The notes under the pieces are model-generated. The model searched no databases, was not told where the DNA came from, and saw only the letters and a program-made list of their open reading frames with translations. From assembly GCA_963997635.1 (NCBI GenBank), contig CAXEND010000006.1:1-64000 (forward strand): 64,000 nt of DNA, written 5' to 3'. Each line of letters begins with the position of its first letter. Position 1 is the first letter of the stretch. A program made the translations under genes and the position numbers. Origin of the DNA: GCA-2728135 sp002728135. Its GTDB lineage: Bacteria; Pseudomonadota; Alphaproteobacteria; UBA828. Positions 41,353 through 51,404 of this stretch are shown in pieces.

Positions 41353-43174
41353 TAATTTTTCCCATTTCCAAACGCTCTCTTTTTAACTTTTTTCTCAAGA
41401 AGTTAGTTTCTTTATGTATGACTTTTCCATTATCAACTACAACACCGTACACCTTCTCTGCTATGACGTTACTTACAACTCCATTTTTAACATCTCTAGC
41501 AACAGAGTCACAATCTCGTGATAATGGGTCTCCATAACCTCCTCCTCCATTCCAACCGACGTATAAAGAATCTAAGCCTACAAGTGGAAAAACGCCCCAA
41601 GATATCTTTTCTTTTTTTCCAGGTATTTGCTCTATACTATTAGGATACGCAACTAATGGTACTCCCGATTCCAGGGCCTCGTTAGTTTTAACCCAAAGAT
41701 AATTTGATGGTGCACCAGGATAACCACCACCAAGTCCATCACTCATTGGATATTCCGTACCTTTTCCAGAAATCACATAGTTTATTCCTCCATCAGGGGC
41801 ATCATGTGGTGTGATAGCAAATTCTGCTCCAGTCCCACCACGGTGGAGTCCTGGACCACCGGAGTCCTTTAGTCTTCTTCTAAAGAGATAACGTATAGGA
41901 AATGTTGCCTCCATTGTTTCAACATTAGCCATGCGAGAAATTGGATTGGGCACTTCTCCTCCCACATCAACTCCATCTCCAATTGCTCTGGCTCCCGCAG
42001 CACCTCCAAATGTTTCCGTCAAAATTCCAATTGATTGTGTGCCTCTTTGATTCTTTCCAAACATGAATATTGCAAAATGACTACCATGCCAAACTGCGGT
42101 TGCTTCTTTAGAATATTTATCACTGGCAGATAACATCTTTGAAATACAAACACATGCTGCATTATTAACCGCCTGTATAGCACCCACTGTAGCTATGGAA
42201 ACTGGTGCGGGACGTGTTGCATTTACAACAGAGCCTTCAGGAGCAATCATTTTTACAGGCCTTATAACCCCTTCATTCCATGTAATATCATAGCAAAGCA
42301 AGGGAAAAAGAGGTGCAAATAGTCCACCCCATGATGCCCATCTAGAACAGTTAATCCCATACTGTGACTGGGCACTAGAACCAGAGAAGTCGAAAACAAT
42401 TTTTTCACCCTCTTTAGACATTTTTAACAATACTTTAAATGTCTGACCCTTAACATCAAAGTACTGGCGTGAGTGCCAACATCCATCTGGTAATTCAGCA
42501 AGTCTTTCTTTAAATAATTTTTCAGATTGGGAAATTAATAATGAACATGCTTTATCAACAACTTTTGGGGTATATTTATCTATCAATGACTGCATGCGGT
42601 CCTTTGCAACATTGTTACACGCAATCATTGAAGACATATCTAGTGCTACCATTTCTGGCGAGCGAACCATATTTAGGATTGTATTCATGATATCTTTACG
42701 TATCTCACCTTTATCCACTAGCTTTAGACCAGGAGACGAAAATCCTTCCGTAAATATGTCATTAGAATCTGGGCTAAATCCACCTGGGTTCATCGCACCT
42801 ATATCATAAACGTGAACAAAACATGCACTCCATGCCACTAAAACTCCATTATGGTGAATAGGTGCTATAAGATAAATATCCGATGTATGCAGAGCAGCAG
42901 TGTATGGACAATTTAATAGAAAAATATCTCCTTCATTAATATTGCCAGAAAAATTTCGAATAATAGACTTGCATGCTTCTGCAGCACTTGTGAGGTGATG
43001 TAAAAAACCCACACCACCCATCAATAAAGAACCATCGGCCCTGTATAATGAGACCATTAAGTCATGGCCCTCATTAGTGATCGCACTGCCAGAAACATGT
43101 TTTAATGTTATCACTGCTTCATCAACAATTCGAAACAGCCTATGTCTGATAATTGAAAATGTGATAGGATCCAT
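41342..43174 (-). CDS. Hydantoinase B/acetone carboxylase alpha-like subunit (HyuB-like), pair 3
   Basis: The 610-residue B-type subunit has DPITFSIIRHRLFRIVDEAV at its start, EGDIFLLNCPYTAALHTSD (about 100-118) and a C-terminal NGGGGYGDPLSRD. Start 43174 is an ATG with GAGGTC directly upstream; an in-frame TTG at 43186 is rejected. It follows the HyuA gene with eight bases between stop and start, and the zinc-ribbon gene overlaps its end. The set HyuA+HyuB+small Zn subunit is that of acetone/acetophenone carboxylase, not simple hydantoinase. Confidence 0.92.
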   Translation of the reverse strand: MDPITFSIIRHRLFRIVDEAVITLKHVSGSAITNEGHDLMVSLYRADGSLLMGGVGFLHHLTSAAEACKSIIRNFSGNINEGDIFLLNCPYTAALHTSDIYLIAPIHHNGVLVAWSACFVHVYDIGAMNPGGFSPDSNDIFTEGFSSPGLKLVDKGEIRKDIMNTILNMVRSPEMVALDMSSMIACNNVAKDRMQSLIDKYTPKVVDKACSLLISQSEKLFKERLAELPDGCWHSRQYFDVKGQTFKVLLKMSKEGEKIVFDFSGSSAQSQYGINCSRWASWGGLFAPLFPLLCYDITWNEGVIRPVKMIAPEGSVVNATRPAPVSIATVGAIQAVNNAACVCISKMLSASDKYSKEATAVWHGSHFAIFMFGKNQRGTQSIGILTETFGGAAGARAIGDGVDVGGEVPNPISRMANVETMEATFPIRYLFRRRLKDSGGPGLHRGGTGAEFAITPHDAPDGGINYVISGKGTEYPMSDGLGGGYPGAPSNYLWVKTNEALESGVPLVAYPNSIEQIPGKKEKISWGVFPLVGLDSLYVGWNGGGGYGDPLSRDCDSVARDVKNGVVSNVIAEKVYGVVVDNGKVIHKETNFLRKKLKRERLEMGKINDI

Positions 43175-43182
43175 AAGTGACC

Positions 43183-45303
43183 TCAATCAAACTCTATAAT
43201 TATATTTTTAAGGTCATCCATATGGCCCGTTTGTCCTTCTTGAATTACTATTGTAGTAATAGGGGTATGGATTAATACTGGCCCTGAGAATGCATTTCCA
43301 GGAAGAATTTTATCAAAGTCTAATACGGGAGACTCTTTTAATCCATTGCGTAGATCCACAAAAATCTTTCTATTATCAATTATAGCTTCAGAATAGTCTT
43401 TGCTGTTTATTGGCAACCTCTCTACGCTCGGCCTTTCTACTAATCCCTTAGCAGTAAGCCTAAACATAGTCATTTCTATACCTGCATCTCTATAAGCAGA
43501 ACCCTTGCCATAACGACGTTCATATAGTTCCTCAAAATGTTTTATGAGCAAATTCATGGAATCTTTATTAAGTGGAGTAACACCTTTTATCAGTGTAGTT
43601 ACTTCATGAACTTGTCTGGCATAACGCAAATCTATAGACCATTCCATAGATATTGTTTTATCAATAAATCCATCTGCCTTGAGTTGATTCTGTGCTTTTT
43701 TGATCATTGGTTCAAAAATAGAATTCACTTTGTTTATATCGCATGGAACTGAGAAAGTTTCAGTATGAGTATATTCATGAATAACATCAGCAGAAACCAA
43801 TCCAAATGCACAATTCACAGAGGCTGTATAAGGAACTACAATTTTCTTTACCTGTAATTCAGCACCAAACATACTGCACAAAAGTGGGCAACTCCCCCCG
43901 AAAGCATGTAAAACATAGTCTCTAGGGTCCAGTCCCTGTTCAACAGTTATTTCATGTATTAAATCCGTAATTTGTGCTGCAGCAATTCGATAAATGCCAA
44001 CAGCTGCTTCATCAACATCAAGGCCAAGAGGGTCAGCAATTTTTGCTTTAAAGATATGTTTTGCTAATTTTATATTTAATGGCACTGAACCTCCAAGAAA
44101 CCTATCTGGATCCATATAACCAATGAGCATCATTACATCAGTTAGAGTTGGCTCTTCACCTCCCTGACCATAACAAACTGGCCCAGGAAATGCACCAGCA
44201 CTTTGTGGCCCAATAACTGGAACATTAGTTCTGGGATCTATTGAAATTATACTGCCACCTCCTGCACCAATAGAAACAACATCTAATTTTGGAGCAACAT
44301 AGTGAAATCTATCAACCATAGGTTCCCTTGCATGCCTCAACTCACCATTTTGAATAACTCCAACCTTAAATGTCGTTCCACCCATATCGGCAGCAATAAT
44401 ATTTTCATCCCCCATTAAAGATCCAAGATAGCGACTCCCTATGACACCTGCAGCAGGTCCACATTCGAGCATTCCTACTGCTTTGTTTGATGCTTCTATG
44501 GCAGGCAAGAGACCTCCATAACCCTGCATAACCAGTATTTCTCCATCATATCCATGATCACGTAGTTTTGAGCTTAAGCTCTGAAGATAATTTTCAATTA
44601 TTCTACCGGCATAAGCATTAATAACTGTTGTAGAAGTTCTTTCATATTCGCCTGGCACAGGTGCAATCTCACTAGATAAAGACACATATGTTTCTGGAGA
44701 AATTGATCTTACAATTTCCTTAACTTTCTGCTCGTGTAAAGGATTAAAAAAAGACCATAATAAACAGACCGCAAGAGCGTTAACTTTATGATTTTCAATT
44801 AAGTCTCTAATAGAACTTTCAGCTTGATCTAAATCAAGCTCTCTTAATATATGACCTTTATAATCAACACGCTCAATAATTCCTTTAATACGGTCACCGG
44901 GTACCAGAGGATCTGCACGATTAGTTGACACGGGATGCTTAATCCCATCCTCAGTTAACCCACCCCAACGTCCATATGCACCACGAGTGATTAGGAGAGT
45001 ATCCTCAAAACCCTCTGTAGTAACGAGACCTGTTTTCGCTCCGTCTCGTGTTAATAAAGTATTATCAACAACTGTGGAACCATGAACAAAGAAACGACAA
45101 GATTTAAACAAACTATTAATGTCTAAACTTCCATTCTTAGCAGCATCTTTAATGGAATTTATGATTCCATTAGCAAAGTTAGGAGGGGTAGATAAGGATT
45201 TACCAACCAATATTGGCTCACCTGATGCTATAATCACTGTATCAGTGCAAGTTCCACCTACATCAGTTGCTATAATATATTTATCTTTAACTATTGATTC
45301 CAA
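43183..45303 (-). CDS. Hydantoinase A/acetone carboxylase beta-like subunit (HyuA-like), pair 3
   Basis: The 706-residue A-type subunit has IIATDVGGTCTDTVII (10-25), with Cys where the other copies have Phe, FVHGSTVVDNTLL, AADMGGTTFKVGVI (near 305-318) and SIGAGGGSIISID. It binds and hydrolyses ATP to activate the substrate or bicarbonate. Start is a TTG at 45303 with GGAG nine bases ahead and no in-frame ATG nearby. The D-tartrate-dehydratase-like gene is 44 bases upstream on the same strand, so all five genes 40381-46514 appear to be one operon. Confidence 0.92.
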   Translation of the reverse strand: MESIVKDKYIIATDVGGTCTDTVIIASGEPILVGKSLSTPPNFANGIINSIKDAAKNGSLDINSLFKSCRFFVHGSTVVDNTLLTRDGAKTGLVTTEGFEDTLLITRGAYGRWGGLTEDGIKHPVSTNRADPLVPGDRIKGIIERVDYKGHILRELDLDQAESSIRDLIENHKVNALAVCLLWSFFNPLHEQKVKEIVRSISPETYVSLSSEIAPVPGEYERTSTTVINAYAGRIIENYLQSLSSKLRDHGYDGEILVMQGYGGLLPAIEASNKAVGMLECGPAAGVIGSRYLGSLMGDENIIAADMGGTTFKVGVIQNGELRHAREPMVDRFHYVAPKLDVVSIGAGGGSIISIDPRTNVPVIGPQSAGAFPGPVCYGQGGEEPTLTDVMMLIGYMDPDRFLGGSVPLNIKLAKHIFKAKIADPLGLDVDEAAVGIYRIAAAQITDLIHEITVEQGLDPRDYVLHAFGGSCPLLCSMFGAELQVKKIVVPYTASVNCAFGLVSADVIHEYTHTETFSVPCDINKVNSIFEPMIKKAQNQLKADGFIDKTISMEWSIDLRYARQVHEVTTLIKGVTPLNKDSMNLLIKHFEELYERRYGKGSAYRDAGIEMTMFRLTAKGLVERPSVERLPINSKDYSEAIIDNRKIFVDLRNGLKESPVLDFDKILPGNAFSGPVLIHTPITTIVIQEGQTGHMDDLKNIIIEFD

Positions 45304-45347
45304 AATTAGTTTTCTCCAAAAAATTTTGATGTATTCAGGAGTTTAAA

Positions 45348-46514
45348 TTATTTCAAAGAAGTCCTTAACAAATTAATTAAATCACTTTTCCCCTCAAAGC
45401 CAATTCCAGGCATATCATGTAACTTGACTATCTCACCTTCAACTTTTGCACCATCAAAAAAACCACCGAATGGTTCAAAAACCCCAGGGTAAGACTCATT
45501 ACCCCCTAGACCAAGTCCAGCTGCAATATTTAATGCCATTAAATGTCCACCGTGAGGTATACATGCTTTGCGTGACCAACCACTGCTTTCTAGCATTTGA
45601 ATAATTCTTAAAAACTCAACTAAGCCATAACTCAGAGCGGGGTCAAATTGAAGTATGTCCTTATCTGGACGAAGACCACCATATCGAATTAAATTTGTAG
45701 CATCTTGTAATGAAAAAAGGTTTTCGCCTGTAGCAAGAGGTTCATAATAATTTTTTGCGACAGTTGACATTAAATCAAAATCAAGCGGATCTCCTGGCTC
45801 CTCATACCATCGAAGTTTATATGGCTCAATTATTTCTGCAAATGTAACCGCTTGTTCGTGATTAAAACGGCCATTTGCGTCAATGGCCAATTTTTTACCA
45901 GACCCCAACAAATTCAAAGCTGCTTCAATACGTTTAATGTCTATATTTACATCACCTCCACCAACTTTTATTTTTACAACAGAAAAGCCTAAATCAATAT
46001 AAGACTGAATTTCTTCTATCAATCCATCGACTTCTTTATCTGGCTGATAATAACCTCCTGCTGCATAAACAAAGACACTTTTATCATAATTACCCTTATT
46101 AAATTTTTCAGAGAGATATTTCCATAAGGGCTTTCCTGCAATCTTGGAGACTAGATCCCAAATTGCCATATCTATAGTCCCAACAGCTACTGCACGTTCT
46201 CCATGACCTCCAGGCTTTTCATTTGTTAGCATTGCATTCCATAGCTTAAACGGATCTATATTATCAAGATTATCGCTCTGGTAATCCCCTTCGCTTAAAT
46301 CATATATTCTCGGAAATAATCTCTCTCTCATTAGTGATCCTTGCCCATAGCGACCATTTGAATTGAAACCAAACCCAATAATTTGTTCTCCATCTATATA
46401 TTGGTCTGTCACTATGGACACTATACTTGCTGTCATTTGAGAAAAATTAATATATGCATTGCTAATAGCACTATTTAATGGAACTGTTTTCTCTCTAATT
46501 TCCAAAATTTTCAT
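45348..46514 (-). CDS. Enolase-superfamily enzyme, D-tartrate dehydratase-like
   Basis: The 388-residue mandelate-racemase-type enzyme matches, by recall, the Bradyrhizobium D-tartrate dehydratase nearly end to end. Shared features include FGFNSNGRYGQGSLMRERL (48-66), EKPGGHGERAVAVGTIDMAIWD, SVVKIKVGG with the catalytic lysine, metal ligands in IDANGRF, WYEEPGDPLDF and TGENLF, and a catalytic His in CIPHGGHLMALN. That enzyme dehydrates D-tartrate to oxaloacetate. Other sugar-acid dehydratases are alternatives. It heads the operon with the carboxylase-like subunits. Confidence 0.9.
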   Translation of the reverse strand: MKILEIREKTVPLNSAISNAYINFSQMTASIVSIVTDQYIDGEQIIGFGFNSNGRYGQGSLMRERLFPRIYDLSEGDYQSDNLDNIDPFKLWNAMLTNEKPGGHGERAVAVGTIDMAIWDLVSKIAGKPLWKYLSEKFNKGNYDKSVFVYAAGGYYQPDKEVDGLIEEIQSYIDLGFSVVKIKVGGGDVNIDIKRIEAALNLLGSGKKLAIDANGRFNHEQAVTFAEIIEPYKLRWYEEPGDPLDFDLMSTVAKNYYEPLATGENLFSLQDATNLIRYGGLRPDKDILQFDPALSYGLVEFLRIIQMLESSGWSRKACIPHGGHLMALNIAAGLGLGGNESYPGVFEPFGGFFDGAKVEGEIVKLHDMPGIGFEGKSDLINLLRTSLK

Positions 46515-46696
46515 TTATTATCGCCAAGTAAATTTTCAATGTTTTAATATTAAAATTTATATAGAGTACGCATAAAGTCACTTACTTTCTTTAACGCTTT
46601 GCTGATATAACATGGGACTTAGATTGATTACACTCCTATTATGACTTCAATTGAATTTAAATTTAGCAAGTAATCTACGAGACAAGGATTTAGAAA

Positions 46697-48874
46697 ATGG
46701 CAAAATTAATACCTCTTGTTTCTGATACATTATGGCATCGGATAGAGACAGAACCTAAGGATTGGGAAAGCACTGACCCTGCTCTTCTTTCTAGGATGCT
46801 AGAACAGCTTTACATTATTCGTGCTTTTGAAGAAAAGGTCCTAGAATTATTTAAAGCAGGATGTATACACGGCCCTGCACATGCGAGTATAGGTCAAGAG
46901 GGAGGTGCAGTGGCGGCTATTTCAACATTATCATCTAGTGATAAGCTAAACGCCACACATCGAGCCCATCACCAATTCCTTTCAAAATTTTTATCTCATA
47001 AAACACCAAAAAATTATGATCCGCGAAGCAATAACTTCCCAGAAGATTTTAATGAAATTGTTTACAAATCTTTATCAGAAATTATGGGGCTAAAGGATGG
47101 TTATTGTGGTGGCCGTGGGGGATCAATGCATATGCGCTGGGATGAAGCAGGGGTTTTAGGTACAAATGCAATTGTTGGTGGAAACCCTCCTCAAGCTGTA
47201 GGTTATGCTCTCGCTGAGAAATTAAAAAAAAGTAATCAACTAACAGTTACTTTTTTTGGTGATGGATCAATGCAAAATGGGGCAGCATATGAAGCTCTCA
47301 ACCTAGGCGCACTCTACGATTTACCAATCATTTTTTTCAATGAAAATAATCTGTATGGTGTTTCCACACATGTCTCAGAGACCACACGTGAAACACGCCT
47401 CTCTGCACGAGGAATCGGGTTAGGTATCCCATCACTTGAAGTAGATGGTATGGACATGATTGCTGTTAGAAAATCCATGGAATGGGCAAAAGAGCACATT
47501 AAAAATAATAAGGGACCTGTTTTAATAGAAGCCCAAACATATAGATACTTTCATCAACATGGACCTATGAAAGGAAGTGCGTTTGGCTATCGACCGAAAG
47601 AAGAAGAAAAGACTTGGATGAAAAAAGACCCGTATATAACCTTTCCTAAAAAACTACTTGAGCTTCAAGTTATCAATAACTCTATACTAGATTCAATTCT
47701 TAATCATACTAAAGAAGTAGTTGATTCTGCAGCATTAAGACTTACTGAGACGGAAACAGGGGGCAGCAATCAGCTTAAAATTAAAGCTGAGATGTGGCCA
47801 TCTAAGGAGACCGTAGAAAAAGGGATACGCGGTGATCTATCAGAACTAAAAAATCAAAGGTTCATAGAAAAAGAAGATATTGATACTAACTCGGCCAGCG
47901 AAATGAAATTTATTGAATCTATAGCAACAGTTCAAATGCGAGCCATGGAAAGAGATGATAATGTTTTTATTATGGGTGAAGATGTCCAACACCTTAAAGG
48001 GGGAACTGTTGGAGCCACAAAGGGTATTATTGAGAAGTTTCCTAATAGACTTATAGGAACTCCTATTGCAGAAAATGGATTCTGCGGTATGGGTCTAGGA
48101 GCAGCTGTGAATGGTATGCGACCAATAATTGAAATAATGTACTCTGATTTTATTCTTGTGGCAGCAGACCAGTTATTTAACCAAATTGGCAAGGTACGCC
48201 ATATGTTTGGCGGTGAATATCCTGCTCCATTAATTTTACGTACTAGAGCAGCCGGTGGCGGGGGATATGGCTCACAACACTCAATGGATCCAAGCGGGAT
48301 CTTTGCTGCTTATCCTGGTTGGAGAGTAGTAGCTCCCTCTAATGCTTTCGATTACATTGGGTTATTTAACTCAGCTGTTCTATGCAATGATCCTGTAGCA
48401 ATAATTGAATGTCAGTCTTTATACCAAAAAACCTCACTAGTCCCAATTGATGATCTAGATTATTGCATACCATTTGGAAAAGCAAAAATCGTTTCACCAG
48501 GTAATGCCTGCACACTTATAACCTGTGCGAATATGGTTGATATCTCCATTGAAGCTGCTCTAGAAACTGGTATTGAAGCAGAAATAATAGATCTACGCAC
48601 TGTTGATCCACTAGGCTTAGATTGGGAAACTATAGAATCAAGTGTTAAAAAAACTAACCGCTTATTAGTGGTTGAACAAACTGCACGTGGGCACTCACTT
48701 GGAGCAAGAATTGTTCAGGAGGCACAAGAGAGATTATTTGATTGGCTTGACCATGAAATTATCCGAGTAAGTGGTACAAATAGTGCTCCAGTTGTATCAA
48801 AGCCTTTAGAAGCGGCAGCTTTAGCTGGAATAAATGATGTCATGAATGGATTAAAGCATGTTTGTGCACTATAA
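46697..48874 (+). CDS. Fused E1 alpha-beta thiamine-diphosphate 2-oxoacid dehydrogenase
   Basis: The 725-residue protein joins an E1 alpha part (about 1-370) and an E1 beta part (about 400-725). The ThDP-binding motif begins GDGSMQNGAAYEALNLGALY and ends in NENN. In the beta part, GEDVQHLKGGTVGATKG, PIAENGFCGMGLGAAVNGMRP and VVEQTARGHS are typical of pyruvate/acetoin/branched-chain E1 beta. Most organisms encode these as two genes. The substrate may be acetoin, a branched oxoacid or another 2-oxoacid. No E2 or E3 gene is nearby. CAAGGATT precedes its start. Confidence 0.93.
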   Translation: MAKLIPLVSDTLWHRIETEPKDWESTDPALLSRMLEQLYIIRAFEEKVLELFKAGCIHGPAHASIGQEGGAVAAISTLSSSDKLNATHRAHHQFLSKFLSHKTPKNYDPRSNNFPEDFNEIVYKSLSEIMGLKDGYCGGRGGSMHMRWDEAGVLGTNAIVGGNPPQAVGYALAEKLKKSNQLTVTFFGDGSMQNGAAYEALNLGALYDLPIIFFNENNLYGVSTHVSETTRETRLSARGIGLGIPSLEVDGMDMIAVRKSMEWAKEHIKNNKGPVLIEAQTYRYFHQHGPMKGSAFGYRPKEEEKTWMKKDPYITFPKKLLELQVINNSILDSILNHTKEVVDSAALRLTETETGGSNQLKIKAEMWPSKETVEKGIRGDLSELKNQRFIEKEDIDTNSASEMKFIESIATVQMRAMERDDNVFIMGEDVQHLKGGTVGATKGIIEKFPNRLIGTPIAENGFCGMGLGAAVNGMRPIIEIMYSDFILVAADQLFNQIGKVRHMFGGEYPAPLILRTRAAGGGGYGSQHSMDPSGIFAAYPGWRVVAPSNAFDYIGLFNSAVLCNDPVAIIECQSLYQKTSLVPIDDLDYCIPFGKAKIVSPGNACTLITCANMVDISIEAALETGIEAEIIDLRTVDPLGLDWETIESSVKKTNRLLVVEQTARGHSLGARIVQEAQERLFDWLDHEIIRVSGTNSAPVVSKPLEAAALAGINDVMNGLKHVCAL

Positions 48875-48895
48875 AATTATATACGGAGCAATGTT

Positions 48896-49357
48896 ATGAA
48901 TTCTGGAAAACCTTTATTGAACGATCTAATTATAAGATCCCATCACACAGCTGTTAGTGTATCAAATTTTGATGAAGCTCTAAAATTTTATATAGATTTT
49001 CTTGGCTTTGAATGCATTGGCGAAATTAGGGACAGAGGAGAGCCTGGTTTTGCAGATGCTACAGGGGTGCCAGACGGTAAAGCTCATTGGGCTATGTTAA
49101 AATCAGAAAATTATCATATCGAGCTATTCGAATGGTTAAACCCAAAAGGAAAAACGCAAAAAATTAGACAATGTGACCTTGGATATACACATATTGCACT
49201 ACAAGTAAAAGATGTTGAAGATGCATATGAACGGGTTATTAAAGCTGGCTTTAAAACACTCAGTCCTCCAGTAACTCTTAGAAATGGTGTAGCCAAGGTT
49301 ATCTATGTTGTAGCACCAGAAAATAATATAACAGAGTTAGTAGAATATAAAGAATAA
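48896..49357 (+). CDS. VOC-family (glyoxalase/bleomycin-resistance fold) protein
   Basis: The 153-residue protein has the paired beta-alpha-beta layout of vicinal-oxygen-chelate proteins: HHTAVSVSNFDEALKFYIDFLGFE near the N-terminus, HIELFEW in the middle, and GYTHIALQVKDVEDAYERVIKAG in the second half, with metal-ligand-type His and Glu residues. Glyoxalase I, epimerase or dioxygenase functions are possible. It lies 21 bases after the fused E1 gene, so it probably shares its transcript. CGGAGC precedes the ATG. Confidence 0.9.
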   Translation: MNSGKPLLNDLIIRSHHTAVSVSNFDEALKFYIDFLGFECIGEIRDRGEPGFADATGVPDGKAHWAMLKSENYHIELFEWLNPKGKTQKIRQCDLGYTHIALQVKDVEDAYERVIKAGFKTLSPPVTLRNGVAKVIYVVAPENNITELVEYKE

Positions 49358-49373
49358 ACCCTACGAAAAAATA

Positions 49374-51404
49374 TTACGATATATGCAAGAAACCAATCTC
49401 ATCAACTCTAAGTTTTTGGCCAGGATGAATGAGTGTAGTTGCAGATTTTTCTTCAATTAGTAATGGACCCTTAGCAATATAACCAGCTGGTAATGACTCT
49501 CTATCTAATACCTGTGTTTCATGCTCACCATCTTCACTAAAAAGCACTCTTCTTCGTCCTTTTAGAATATTAATATTATCTGAAGAAATCTCATTTAAAT
49601 GTGGTCTAGGTACTGATGCAGTTGCGGTTAAATGGAAATTTACAAGTTCAATCGGGCTATTATCCAATTTAAAAGTGTAAGTTCGTTCATGCTCCACATG
49701 AAAATCGTCTATTAACTTATCTATTGAAATGCTATTAATATTAACTGGTACACCAACCCAATGCTCTTGGCCTTGATATCTCAGATCTATACGAGCTTCT
49801 AAGCGGATAGAACTTGAAACTATGTCTTTATCAGTTTTAAAATAACTGTATGACTCATTTCTAAGATCATCAAATATATTCTTAATATTACTTATTCTTA
49901 TCTTATCTGCACGCATCAAATGTGTCATAACAAAATCTCTACGTGGTTCGGTAGCCAACATGCCCCATGCGGAAAAATAACCCGGATACCTTGGTACAAT
50001 TACCTCTCTAACACCAAGGTCTCTTCCAAGAGTTGCAGCGTGCATAGCCCCACCTCCACCGCCGACGACAAGAACAAAATCCCTAGGATCATGTCCACGC
50101 TGGATTGAAATCAGCTTTAAAGCATTGATCATATCTGCATCTGCCAAACGTATTACCGACTCTGCAGCTGATATAACATCGGTGTTAAGACCTTTAGCTA
50201 TAGTTTCCATTGCCTTCTTTGCTTTTTGAATGTCTAATTTGATACGACCACCAGCAAAGTAATCTGGATCCAAAACACCTGTTATAAGTTTGGCATCTGT
50301 TACAGTAGGTTTTGAACCACCCTGAGAATAACATGCAGGGCCAGGTTCTGCCCCTGCACTTACTGGTCCAACTTTTAATGACCCAACTTCGTCAAACCAA
50401 GCTATAGAACCTCCACCAGTTCCAATCTCAACTATATCCACAACAGGAACTTTAACAGGATATCCAGGATTAATTCTTGACCATTCTAATTTATATTCTG
50501 TTGTCACATCGATCTGATTATTTTTAATAACAGAACACTTTGCTGTAGTTCCCCCAATATCCAAATAAATAACGTTATCTTCTTTACAAAGGGACCCAAC
50601 TAAAGCCGCTGCATTAACTCCTGCAGAAGGTCCAGACTCTACCAGTGTGATGGGATGAGATTTTGCCCAAGTAAAACTAGCTGAACCACCATTTGATTGC
50701 ATTGCATGCATAGGACAATTAAACCCTTGCTTGAGAAGAGTCGACTGTAGTCGATTGAAATATTTCTGAACAGTTGGCTGAACATAAGCATTTAGTACAG
50801 CTGTATTTGCACGCTCGTATTCTCTCCACTCTCTTGTAATTTCGTGACTCGCAGTAATCGAAATATCTGGCAAATTCTTTCGTAAATATTCTGCACATAT
50901 AATTTCATGTTGTGGAGAAGAATAACTGTGCAAAAAAACAACAGCTATTGCTTCAACATTTTCAGAAATACAGATCTTAACTATATCCTCTAATTCCTTT
51001 ATAGACAGAGGCTTAATTATATTGCCAGAAGCATCTAGTCTTTCTTCAACCTCAAACCTTAACCTTCTAGGAACAAAGGGTTTCGGTTTTTGAAACCTTA
51101 GATTGTAAAGGTCTGGACGATTACCCCTTGCAATTTCTAATACATCTCTAAATCCTTTTGTGGTTATTAAAGCTGTCTTAGCCCCCTTCCGCTCAGTAAT
51201 TGCGTTAATAACCGTTGTACCTCCATGTACAAAAAAAGTTATTGTTTCTGATTCAATATCGGCAAGCTTTATTGAATTTAAAACACCATTAGTTAGGTCT
51301 TTAGGAGTTGTAAGAGACTTTTCAGCAACTAATGCTCCGGTTTGATCATCAAAATGTACAAGATCCGTAAACGTACCTCCAATATCGACCGCCATACGAC
51401 CCAT
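49374..51404 (-). CDS. Hydantoinase A/oxoprolinase family protein (HyuA-like), pair 4
   Basis: The 676-residue A subunit has RMAVDIGGTFTDLVHFDD at the start, FVHGGTTVINAITERKG, YLDIGGTTAKCSVI (about 290-303), EIGTGGGSIAWFDE and the terminal GPLLIEEKSATTLIHPG. Start 51404 (ATG) overlaps the upstream HyuB stop by one base (TGATG), implying translational coupling. A TTG one codon earlier is less likely. In this pair the HyuB gene comes first, unlike the other three pairs. Confidence 0.94.
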   Translation of the reverse strand: MGRMAVDIGGTFTDLVHFDDQTGALVAEKSLTTPKDLTNGVLNSIKLADIESETITFFVHGGTTVINAITERKGAKTALITTKGFRDVLEIARGNRPDLYNLRFQKPKPFVPRRLRFEVEERLDASGNIIKPLSIKELEDIVKICISENVEAIAVVFLHSYSSPQHEIICAEYLRKNLPDISITASHEITREWREYERANTAVLNAYVQPTVQKYFNRLQSTLLKQGFNCPMHAMQSNGGSASFTWAKSHPITLVESGPSAGVNAAALVGSLCKEDNVIYLDIGGTTAKCSVIKNNQIDVTTEYKLEWSRINPGYPVKVPVVDIVEIGTGGGSIAWFDEVGSLKVGPVSAGAEPGPACYSQGGSKPTVTDAKLITGVLDPDYFAGGRIKLDIQKAKKAMETIAKGLNTDVISAAESVIRLADADMINALKLISIQRGHDPRDFVLVVGGGGGAMHAATLGRDLGVREVIVPRYPGYFSAWGMLATEPRRDFVMTHLMRADKIRISNIKNIFDDLRNESYSYFKTDKDIVSSSIRLEARIDLRYQGQEHWVGVPVNINSISIDKLIDDFHVEHERTYTFKLDNSPIELVNFHLTATASVPRPHLNEISSDNINILKGRRRVLFSEDGEHETQVLDRESLPAGYIAKGPLLIEEKSATTLIHPGQKLRVDEIGFLHIS

